Of a stretch of 64,000 nt of DNA, positions 10,058-16,747 are shown piece after piece. The stretch's first letter is position 1, and every line of letters begins with the position of its first letter. Position numbers and translations under genes: made by a program. The notes under the pieces are model-generated. The model was not told the DNA's origin. It did no database searches and saw nothing but the letters and a program-made list of their open reading frames with translations. The DNA is taken from contig NZ_CP080376.1 of assembly GCF_019443405.1 (NCBI RefSeq), positions 2,790,001 to 2,854,000 of the forward strand, in the 5' to 3' direction. The DNA comes from Brevundimonas sp. PAMC22021. Lineage in GTDB: Bacteria; Pseudomonadota; Alphaproteobacteria; Caulobacterales; Caulobacteraceae.

Positions 10058-10777
10058 TCACCTCAGGTAGCTGTCGAGCGAAAAGCTGGTGCTGATCTGG
10101 TAGAGGGGGGGCAACTGGAGCGTCATCGCGGACAGGGAATTGTCCGGCAGGGCCGTCGCCATCGGCGCCGGCGCCCAGGGCTTCCATTCGCCGTCCTGGT
10201 TGTAGCGATCCGCCGGATCACGGATCATGAAGGCCACGCCGTTCCACATCTCGGTGAACTGCTCGTGGGTGTAGATCTTCAGCCCCAGGGCGGGATCGCC
10301 AACCAGGACGCGGGTCGCATCCACGCCCTTCAGCACCACGAAATGCTTGTAGCCATTGGTGTTGACCATGACGATCGCCGGCGAATGGCTGTCTTCCAAC
10401 TCCTTCAACGTCAGGCGAAAGCCGTCAGAGGCGAAGCCGTGGACGTCTAGAAACCGCTTCATGTCCAGAAGCGAAAAGCCGACGCGGGTGATTTCTTCCT
10501 GATTGCCGGTGTCGTACATCGCCTTGAAGACGGTCTTTTCATCGACATCGCGGTCGTAGTGGAAGCGCAGCAGCGTCGCCAGGGCGGCCGAGCCGCAGGA
10601 AAAATCGTACTGCTGGCGCACCACGGTGCGGAACGGCGTGTCGCGATAGCTGACGACATTGACGCTCATCTGGCCGGGCGCGGTGTTCAGCAACACCTGG
10701 GCATGGGCCGACGGGGCCTCCAGGGCAAGTACGCCAACCGTCAGGGCGCAGATTGCGATCTGGAAGGCCGTCCGCAT
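10058..10777 (-). CDS. Exported C39-family peptidase-like protein (FapD-like)
   Basis: This 239-residue protein has a signal peptide (about residues 1-27, ending SAHAQ) followed by a papain-like C39 domain. The catalytic set is complete: Gln and Cys61 in RQQYDFSCGSAA, His145 in GYKHFVVLKG and Asp161 in VLVGDPALG. C39 domains of ABC transporters cut double-glycine leaders in the cytoplasm, whereas this one carries an export signal and no transporter domain, as FapD does in Pseudomonas. GFSLLDMKRFL and the MWNGVAFMIR ending are features I associate with FapD-type proteins. The ATG at 10777 overlaps the upstream stop (TGATG), showing translational coupling. Likely substrates are the neighbouring exported proteins with GG-like motifs. 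Confidence 0.82.
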   Translation of the reverse strand: MRTAFQIAICALTVGVLALEAPSAHAQVLLNTAPGQMSVNVVSYRDTPFRTVVRQQYDFSCGSAALATLLRFHYDRDVDEKTVFKAMYDTGNQEEITRVGFSLLDMKRFLDVHGFASDGFRLTLKELEDSHSPAIVMVNTNGYKHFVVLKGVDATRVLVGDPALGLKIYTHEQFTEMWNGVAFMIRDPADRYNQDGEWKPWAPAPMATALPDNSLSAMTLQLPPLYQISTSFSLDSYLR

Positions 10778-11184
10778 CACGGGAAGGTCACCGGGGCCTG
10801 AATGTTGACGGTCAGCGCGCCCTGAAGGTTGTTGTTCTGGCCGCTGTTGATGACGAAATTGCCGACACCGGCGAAGCCGTCGAAGGCGCCGGGACCGATG
10901 GAGATCTGGCCGGCGGTGACGGTGTTGGCGTTGATGGTGTTGCCCTGACTGATCGCCGTCAGCTCCTGGCTGCTCAGGATGTTGTTGGTGGTCACGCCCT
11001 GCTTGCCGTGAAGGTCGGCGAGTTCGTCCAGGGCCAAGGGCTCCGGCGTCTTGGTGGGCGTCGAAACAGAAGCGGGCGCCTTGGCCGTGACGGACGCCTG
11101 CGGCGTCGCCTCCAGAACCTGGGCGTAGAGGGATGTCGGGGCCGCGATCGCGATCGCCGCCAGCATTAGGGCCGTGGTTCGCAT
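10777..11184 (-). CDS. Small exported Fap-locus protein, possible minor fibre subunit
   Basis: This 135-residue protein has a signal peptide ending SLYAQ (residue 22). A Thr/Pro/Ala spacer follows, then PLALDELADLHGK (residues 49-61), with E, L, L and G spaced exactly as in the double-glycine motif of the protein at 9444. The mature part is uncharged and Asn/Gln/Gly-rich (NNILSSQELTAISQGNTINA; INSGQNNNLQGALTVNI), typical of amyloid-type subunits. Its GAFDGFAGVGNFVINSG segment resembles GAYAGFAGIQTVTNNTG in the C-terminus of the large repeat protein, so the two probably share an assembly module. It is translationally coupled to the C39 gene. The start ATG at 11184 follows GAGG. I propose a nucleator or minor subunit role (inference). 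Confidence 0.7.
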   Translation of the reverse strand: MRTTALMLAAIAIAAPTSLYAQVLEATPQASVTAKAPASVSTPTKTPEPLALDELADLHGKQGVTTNNILSSQELTAISQGNTINANTVTAGQISIGPGAFDGFAGVGNFVINSGQNNNLQGALTVNIQAPVTFP

Positions 11185-11201
11185 GAGAGCCTCCTGAACT
11201 A

Positions 11202-11239
11202 GAAAAAAGAAGGGTCGGAGCCCGCGAAGGCTCCGACCC
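11202..11239 (-). terminator. Intrinsic terminator downstream of repeat-protein gene
   Basis: On the minus strand, GGGTCGGAGCC, a six-base loop and GGCTCCGACCC form an 11-base perfect stem followed by TTCTTTTTT. It sits just after the stop of the 11250-12683 gene and before the start of the 135-residue protein gene. It would give an abundant monocistronic subunit mRNA with limited readthrough into the assembly genes. Confidence 0.88.
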
Positions 11240-11249
11240 TCCGTTGGGT

Positions 11250-12683
11250 TTACTGACCCGAGCCGCCGCCGAAGCTGACGTTGGCGTTGGCCGTGACCGC
11301 CGTCGCCGCTTGGCCCAGCGAGCCGAAGCCGGTGTTGTTGGTCACCGTCTGGATACCCGCGAAGCCGGCGTAGGCGCCGCCTTCGGCGACGATCGCGCCG
11401 GTGTTCAGGCTGCCGTTCTGATCGCCTTCGCCATCACCGCCGAGGCCGGCGCTGATGTTGCTGACCGAGCCGCTCAGCTCCTGCATCGACATGGCCGTGC
11501 GGGTGCTGGAGTTGTCGGTGTTGACCGAGTTGTCGTTGCCCGAGCCGTCCACCGAGTTGTCGTTGTACGAGTCGGCGACGTCCACCGAGTTGTCGGAGTT
11601 GTCGTCGTTCGAGGAGTTGTCGTCGTTGCTCGAGTTGTCGGTGTTCGTCGAGTTGTCGTCGTTGCTCGAGTTGTCGTTGAACGAACCGTCAACCGAATTG
11701 TCGGTCGTCGAGTTGTCCGAGCTATCCGAGTTGTCGTCGTTGCTCGAATTGTCGTTGAACGATCCGTTGACCGAGCTGTCGTTGCCCGAGTCGGCAGTGG
11801 AGTTGTCGTTGCCGGAGTCGGTGACGTCGTTGCTCGAATTGTCGTTATAGGAGCCGTTCACCGAACCATCGGTGGTCGAGTTGTCGTCGTTGCTGGAGTT
11901 GTCGGTGTTGGTCGAGTTGTCATTACCCGAATCCGCAACCGAGTTGTCGACGCTCGAGTTGTCGTCGTTGCTCGAATTATCGGTGTTCGTCGAGTTGTCG
12001 TCGTTGCTCGAGTTGTCATTGAAGGACCCGTCGATCGAGCTGTCGTTGCCGGAGTCGGCCGTCGAGTTGTCGTTGTTCGAGTCGCTCACGTTGGTCGAGC
12101 TGTCGTTGCCCGAGTCGGCGATGTCGGTCGAGTTGTCGTTGCCCGAATCGGCGACGTCGTTGCTCGAGTTGTCATTGCCCGAGTCGGCGATCGAGTTGTC
12201 GGTCGTGGAGTTGTCCGCGTAGGTCGAATTGTCGTCGTTGCTGGAGTTGTCGTTGCCGGAGTCCGCCACCGAGTTGTCGGTCGTGGAGTTGTCCGCGTAG
12301 GTCGAGTTGTCGTCATTGCTCGAGTTGTCGTCGTTGCTCGAGTTGTTGTCGTTGCTCGAGTTGTCATCCATGCTCGAGTTGTCGGTGTTGGTCGAGTTGT
12401 CGTCCATGCTCGAATTGTCGTTGAACGATCCGTTGGTCGAGCTGTCGTTACCCGAGTCGGCAACCGAGTTGTCGTTGCCGGAATCCGCCGTGCTGGTGGA
12501 GTTGTCGGAGTTGTCGTTGCCCGATCCGTCAGCCGAGGCGTCGTTGCCCGAGTTCGACGTGTTGGTCGAGTTGTCGTTATAGGAGTCCGTAGGCGACGGG
12601 GTCGTCGACTGCGCGGAAGCGACTTGGCCGTAGGCCAACAGCGCGGTCAGCGCCATTGCCGAGGTCATGAGTCTGGCTTTCAT
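11250..12683 (-). CDS. Exported Asn/Asp/Ser-repeat protein, putative major extracellular fibre or matrix subunit
   Basis: This 477-residue protein has a signal peptide (residues 1-25, ending VASAQ). About 360 residues (31-392) follow that are built almost only from Asn, Asp, Ser, Thr, Gly and Val, with rare Ala, Tyr, Phe, Ile and Met. The motif DNS recurs every 6-9 residues (units such as DNSSND, DNSTNT, DNSVADSGN). I see no Lys, Arg, His, Glu, Gln, Cys, Trp or Leu in this block, so it is very strongly acidic. The C-terminal 85 residues (from about 393) are ordinary sequence with MSMQELSGS, GAYAGFAGIQTVTNNTG and a final TANANVSF, related to the C-terminus of the 135-residue neighbour. Position and C-terminal kinship suggest the secreted structural subunit of the Fap-like locus. 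A calcium-binding or adhesive matrix protein is the alternative. Confidence 0.75.
   Translation of the reverse strand: MKARLMTSAMALTALLAYGQVASAQSTTPSPTDSYNDNSTNTSNSGNDASADGSGNDNSDNSTSTADSGNDNSVADSGNDSSTNGSFNDNSSMDDNSTNTDNSSMDDNSSNDNNSSNDDNSSNDDNSTYADNSTTDNSVADSGNDNSSNDDNSTYADNSTTDNSIADSGNDNSSNDVADSGNDNSTDIADSGNDSSTNVSDSNNDNSTADSGNDSSIDGSFNDNSSNDDNSTNTDNSSNDDNSSVDNSVADSGNDNSTNTDNSSNDDNSTTDGSVNGSYNDNSSNDVTDSGNDNSTADSGNDSSVNGSFNDNSSNDDNSDSSDNSTTDNSVDGSFNDNSSNDDNSTNTDNSSNDDNSSNDDNSDNSVDVADSYNDNSVDGSGNDNSVNTDNSSTRTAMSMQELSGSVSNISAGLGGDGEGDQNGSLNTGAIVAEGGAYAGFAGIQTVTNNTGFGSLGQAATAVTANANVSFGGGSGQ
11505..12590. repeat. Tandem degenerate short-repeat block inside the acidic repeat gene
   Basis: On the plus strand GAGTTGTCGTCGTTGCTC-type 18-base units and GAGTTGTCGTTGCCCGAGTC-type longer units recur with synonymous changes (GAG/GAA, TTG/CTG), encoding the DNS repeats on the minus strand. 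Near-identical units, such as the repeated GAGTTGTCCGCGTAGGTCGA at about 12209 and 12287, could allow length change by recombination or slippage. The repeat keeps the plus strand open too, which explains a spurious long antisense reading frame. Confidence 0.9.
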
Positions 12684-13298
12684 CGTGGTGGCCTTTCAAT
12701 GAATGAATCTCAAGGAAGGCCCCTCGGCCTCCTGTCGCTAATCATCAACAGGAGGTAAACACGGTCCAGCGTAGCCATACGCAGAGCACTGCGCGTGTTT
12801 TGGGTTACAGCCTGGACAATTCAGACCGAGCCCAATCAAAGGATGTTAGGTGATGCGGCTGCCGCGTCAGATCTGCGTCAAATGATCGAAAACGCGTGAC
12901 AAAGAAATGCCGCGATCTCGGGCAGGCGACGGTCCGATAAGCGGTTTTGAGCATGTCAAAAGCTGCATTTCCGACGGTAACCGCCTGATGCGGCTGATGT
13001 CGCCGCGGCGATAATCTTAATGCGCCCGAGCGAAAAGTATCAAAGGACAATGCGCCTTTCGCTTGCAGCATGCTGTCTGGGGGCCACAGGCATGCTGATC
13101 GTCCACCTGCTGGCTGACGCTTTGCGATGCGATCAAGGCGAAAGACGTTCATGGATACGCTCTGTGTCATAGAGGCCCCGCGGGTGACGGCCGGCCGATC
13201 GCTTCGCGCGGCGCGATCACTGCGAAGGATCATGGCGTTGCAGACGCCTCGTCCAGGGCGAAACCCGCGACCCGTCGCCCGAACCGAAAGGAAGTTTG
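12684..13298. other. 615-base intergenic region upstream of repeat protein and GT2 genes
   Basis: I find no convincing gene here. The region is less GC-rich in places than its neighbours and lies upstream of two divergent genes (repeat protein on minus, GT2 on plus), so it should hold both promoters and regulatory sites. Two short direct repeats are visible: TGATGCGGCTG at about 12852 and 12987, and ATCAAAGGA at about 12836 and 13038. No clear GGAAC or FixK-type box was found. Short reading frames here lack ribosome binding sites and recognisable sequence. Confidence 0.5.
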
Positions 13299-14729
13299 AT
13301 GAACATCGCGGATGACGGCGGATTGACGCTGCTTTGGATCGTCGTGCTGGCCGTGGCGCAGATCCTTTACGGCCTCGCCTTTCTGGTGGACCTCTATCAC
13401 TTCACCCGTCCGGTGAATCGCGTGGACATGAGCCGCGCCGATTCAGATGCGCTGGTCGATGCGCCGTTCATTATCCTGTTCTATCCGGTGCTGAACGAGC
13501 TGGAAGCGACGATGCACACGACGCTCGCGGCGCTCGCTCACATCGACTACCCCAGGGATCGCTACGCCATCGTGGCCGTGCCGAACTGGGACGATCACGA
13601 CACCATCGCCTCGCTGCGGCGCCTCCAGGGTGAGTTCGGCTTCCTGCAGATCAGCGAGACCCCGCCGACCACCGACCCCAGCTGGGACGCGGTCTGGGCG
13701 GCCTGGGAGGCGAACCCCAAGGCCTACTGGTGGCACCGGGGCCGCTACGCCGGCGTGCGCGACCTGCCGCCCAAGAAGACGCGGCAGATGATCCACGCCT
13801 TCTATCAGGCGCGCCGCACCTTTGCCGACAAGGGCGACTTCCTGGTCAACTACATCGACGCCGACAGCGCGCCGCCGCGCGATCACTTCAAGGCCGGCGC
13901 CATCGGCATGCGCTCCTTCGACGTGCTGCAGTCGACCAACGTCGCCGGCAACCTGAACGCCAGCCTGGCGGCCAGCTGGCACGCCTTTGACCACATGGCC
14001 TGGGACGGCATGAAGTATCCGCACCAGTCGGCCGATGGCCGCCATCCCTACTGGATGCTGGGGAAGGGCCTCTTCTTCCGCTCCAACGACCTGGAGCAAC
14101 TCGGCGGCCTGCATCCTTGGGTCGCGATCGAGGATCCGGAAGTCGGCATGCGCTTCTGGGCCGCCGGCAAGAAGCTCGGCATCATCGAGAACCCCTTGAT
14201 CGAGGAGGTGCCCGAGACCTTTGGGCGCGGCGTGACGCAGCGCAAGCGTTGGGTCTGCGGCTTCTTCCAGAGTCTGAGCATGCCCCTGACGGAACTCGGC
14301 TTCACGCCTTGGGAAAAGCTGAAGGCGTGGATGAACTTCCTGCCGTGCATGTCACTGTGGGTCAACGCGATCGGCTTTCCGATCGGCGTCTGGGCCATCG
14401 TGCAATGGATACGCGACGCCGACGTGATTCCGCTGTGGCTGACCGTACTGTGCACCATCAACGTGGTGGCCTATGTGCTCTCCATGGCGGCGCTTTACGT
14501 CAATACGTGGAAGCGCACCGGCCTGGTGCTGACGCGGACGTCCGACCGCATCCTCTACCTGCTGCGGATCAATCCGCTGTTCCTGATGGTGTGGTGGGTG
14601 ATCTGGCTTGTGCCGCTGTTCATCGGCCTGCGCATGTATCTGGCCGGCGGCGGACTGGTGTGGGAGCGCACCGAGAAGATCAACGCCAACGAGGACCTGA
14701 TCATGCACCAGGTGGTGCAAAAGGCCTGA
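13299..14729 (+). CDS. Membrane GT2 glycosyltransferase, cellulose-synthase-like
   Basis: This 476-residue inner-membrane family 2 glycosyltransferase has an N-terminal membrane helix (residues about 8-30, LLWIVVLAVAQILYGLAFLV). A cytoplasmic GT-A domain follows, with a DADSA acidic motif (about residues 187-191) for the nucleotide sugar and metal, and EDPEVGMRF as the second catalytic acidic site. TQRKRWVCG matches the Q/RxxRW motif of processive synthases. Three to four more membrane helices follow in the C-terminal third. ATG 13299 with AGGAAG upstream was preferred to the TTG at 13296. It probably makes or initiates a polysaccharide; the sugar cannot be told. It sits between the Fap-like locus and a xylanase/BcsS-like pair. 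Confidence 0.82.
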   Translation: MNIADDGGLTLLWIVVLAVAQILYGLAFLVDLYHFTRPVNRVDMSRADSDALVDAPFIILFYPVLNELEATMHTTLAALAHIDYPRDRYAIVAVPNWDDHDTIASLRRLQGEFGFLQISETPPTTDPSWDAVWAAWEANPKAYWWHRGRYAGVRDLPPKKTRQMIHAFYQARRTFADKGDFLVNYIDADSAPPRDHFKAGAIGMRSFDVLQSTNVAGNLNASLAASWHAFDHMAWDGMKYPHQSADGRHPYWMLGKGLFFRSNDLEQLGGLHPWVAIEDPEVGMRFWAAGKKLGIIENPLIEEVPETFGRGVTQRKRWVCGFFQSLSMPLTELGFTPWEKLKAWMNFLPCMSLWVNAIGFPIGVWAIVQWIRDADVIPLWLTVLCTINVVAYVLSMAALYVNTWKRTGLVLTRTSDRILYLLRINPLFLMVWWVIWLVPLFIGLRMYLAGGGLVWERTEKINANEDLIMHQVVQKA

Positions 14730-14734
14730 TCAGG

Positions 14735-15814
14735 TCAGGCCAGCAGGGAGGCGTGGATGGCGCGGTGCATGGGCTTGGGTTCCAGCACCGCGTCATAGGG
14801 CAGGCCGCGGTTCAGGGCCGCGCCCTTGGCGCCCGTGGGCTGGAGCCATGAATGCTCGTCGCTGAGACCCCAGGTCGTGACGCCCTTCACCTTGGGCTCG
14901 TCCAGCACGATGTCGAGGTAGCGACGCACTTCATCGGCGACACGAGCGTCGCGTTCCCGCAGAGACAGACGGCGATCGTGTTCGTTGACGTCGAGCTCGG
15001 TGATGGCGATGTCCAGGCCCATGCCGGCGATCTCGGCCAGGAATGGCTTGAGAATTTCGGGCTTGAGTGGGCCCTTGGACAGGTCGAGGTGCGCCTGCAG
15101 GCCAACCGCGTCCAGCGGCGTTCCCGCCGTCTTCAGGCGTTCCAGAAGCTTCAGGAAGGCCGTGCGGCGGACCTGTTCAGTGGAATTGTCGTATTCAAAG
15201 CTGTAGTCGTTGATGGCCAGCCGCGCCTTCGGGGCCGCCGCATGGGCCGCCTCCAGAGCGCGGGCGATATAGCTCGAGCCATAGCTGCGCATGAAGACGT
15301 TGTCGCGCAGTCCATCCGTCGATCCGTCGGCGTCGATGGGCTCGTTGACCACGTCCCATTCCTCGACATGGTCGCGGTAGCGCCCGGCCACGGCCTCGAT
15401 GTAGCGGCCGACCGTGTTCCAGTTCCGCTCTCGCACGATCTCGTCCTCGGCCCAGTGCGGCGTGCTGTTGTGCCACAGCAGAGCGTGACCGCGAACACGC
15501 AGTTCGTTCGCCTGGGCGAAGCGCACCAGCCCATCCGCGGGGCCGGGCGTCCAATGGTCCCGCGCCGGCTGCAGCGCGTTCCACTTCATGTGAATTTCAG
15601 GGGTCAGGAAGCCGCAGTCGTTCAGCACGGCCTGGCGCAGACGCGGGCTCGCCTCGATCTGATCGATCCGCACGGCGGTTCCGAAATAGCGGCCCTTTTC
15701 GGTCGCCGCCGTGGACAAGGACGCCGTCATGGCGCCTCTGGCCGGGCGACCGACGCCCATGGCCGCCAGTCCAGGGGTCGCCGCCATCCCGAAAAGTAAC
15801 GCACGCCGGTTCAT
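14735..15814 (-). CDS. Exported GH10 endo-beta-1,4-xylanase
   Basis: This 359-residue protein has a twin-arginine-like N-terminus (MNRRALLFGMAATPG...) and a GH10 TIM-barrel. The acid/base glutamate lies in EEWDVVNEPID and the nucleophile glutamate in AITELDVNEHD. HALLWHNSTPHW and the final GLSDEHSWLQP are also GH10 hallmarks. GH10 enzymes cut beta-1,4-xylan internally. Here the gene converges with a GT2 synthase five bases away and is near a BcsS-like protein, so it may trim a self-made polysaccharide rather than digest plant xylan; that is inference. Export is probably by Tat. Confidence 0.9.
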   Translation of the reverse strand: MNRRALLFGMAATPGLAAMGVGRPARGAMTASLSTAATEKGRYFGTAVRIDQIEASPRLRQAVLNDCGFLTPEIHMKWNALQPARDHWTPGPADGLVRFAQANELRVRGHALLWHNSTPHWAEDEIVRERNWNTVGRYIEAVAGRYRDHVEEWDVVNEPIDADGSTDGLRDNVFMRSYGSSYIARALEAAHAAAPKARLAINDYSFEYDNSTEQVRRTAFLKLLERLKTAGTPLDAVGLQAHLDLSKGPLKPEILKPFLAEIAGMGLDIAITELDVNEHDRRLSLRERDARVADEVRRYLDIVLDEPKVKGVTTWGLSDEHSWLQPTGAKGAALNRGLPYDAVLEPKPMHRAIHASLLA

Positions 15815-15986
15815 GAGCGCAACGATCCCCGTGTCCTTGCGAGGAAGATCGCCGTTCGTTCCTAAAGATCTCTGAACGGCGAGGGTTACCGGTTCCGAAT
15901 CTTATCAAAAGCAAAAGAAGATGTCAGGTCTATCATGCAAGCGTGATGTGAGCCCGAGCGTTTGGGCCCTTCTCCAGGAGCCTGCC

Positions 15987-16709
15987 TTGCTTCGCGCCTT
16001 TTCGCCGGTGCTCGCCGCCACCGTTTTCGCCATGGGCCTGCTCGCCTCGACGGCGCCCGACCGCGCGGAGGCGCAAAGCGCCATGGCGCCTTCGACCACC
16101 CTTTACGGTGGCGGCGAGGTGGGCGGCGACAGGTCGGCTTACCTCGGCGTGGTGGCGCCGCTGCCGGGTGCGACCCAGACGCAAGGGTGGGCCGTTCGCG
16201 GCGTCGTCTCCGGCGGGCGCTATGATTATGAAACCCAGGGCGTCGAGATCGAGGGCGAGTACGTTCAGGGCGATGTCTTCCTGGTGCGGCAGAACGCCGG
16301 GGCTTGGGGCTACGTCAACTTCGGCGTCGGCGCGCGCTACACCGACACCGATCTCAGCCCGAACGATCCCGGAAACGACCGCAACGGCGCCGAGGCGGAC
16401 GCCGTGTTGACGGCCGACGGCGTTCGCCGGTTCGGTTCGTGGGAAACGGGCGCCTATGCCGAATACGGGGTGCGCATGCAGGCCTACTTCCTGCGTGCGG
16501 ACGTGACCCGCGCGGTGGGCGGCGGCGGTCTGCGCCTGGGTGTCGAGGGCGCGATCGAGGGCGACGAGAACTATGACAAGCAGCGCGTCGGCGCGGTGGC
16601 CGTGCTGCAGCGGTCCGACGGCCTCTCGTTTCGGGTCTCCGCCGGCGTCAAGACCAGCGACATCGGCGACGACGGCTATGTCGGGCTCGGCTTCGTCAGG
16701 AGCTTCTAG
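15987..16709 (+). CDS. BcsS-like outer membrane beta-barrel protein
   Basis: This 240-residue exported protein probably starts at TTG 15987, because CAGGAG lies six bases before it and translation there gives a clean signal peptide (LLRAFSPVLAATVFAMGLLA ... AEAQS). The mature part repeats amphipathic strands (TLYGGGEVGGDRSAYLGVV, GWAVRGVVSGGRYDYET, GYVGLGFVRSF). It ends in Phe, as outer membrane barrels do. The YGGGE start and the GxYDYE block resemble BcsS, an outer membrane protein found with cellulose synthesis genes in Alphaproteobacteria. With the nearby GT2 and xylanase it supports a polysaccharide export or anchoring role. The assignment is from memory of the family pattern and could be another small barrel. 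Confidence 0.6.
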   Translation: MLRAFSPVLAATVFAMGLLASTAPDRAEAQSAMAPSTTLYGGGEVGGDRSAYLGVVAPLPGATQTQGWAVRGVVSGGRYDYETQGVEIEGEYVQGDVFLVRQNAGAWGYVNFGVGARYTDTDLSPNDPGNDRNGAEADAVLTADGVRRFGSWETGAYAEYGVRMQAYFLRADVTRAVGGGGLRLGVEGAIEGDENYDKQRVGAVAVLQRSDGLSFRVSAGVKTSDIGDDGYVGLGFVRSF

Positions 16710-16747
16710 GGGCGGGGCGGGTCGTCTCGCGCCCGGATGATGCGCTG

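Noticed and set aside
10058..10777. C39 protein as part of a bacteriocin ABC exporter
   Set aside because: There is no ATPase or transmembrane domain; the protein is a stand-alone exported peptidase domain, and no ABC transporter gene is nearby.
11505..12590. Possible CRISPR array because of dense short repeats
   Set aside because: Units are contiguous, degenerate and in frame with no unique spacers of constant length; no cas genes are present.
11244..12758. Plus-strand 504-codon open frame rich in Val/Arg across the repeat region
   Set aside because: It is the antisense shadow of the DNS repeats; the unit has no stop on that strand, and the translation has no signal, domain or ribosome binding site.
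12805..13233. Minus-strand 142-codon frame in the intergenic region before the GT2 gene
   Set aside because: There is no ribosome binding site, the Arg/Ser-rich composition is unlike neighbours, and no motif is recognised; it is more likely promoter DNA.
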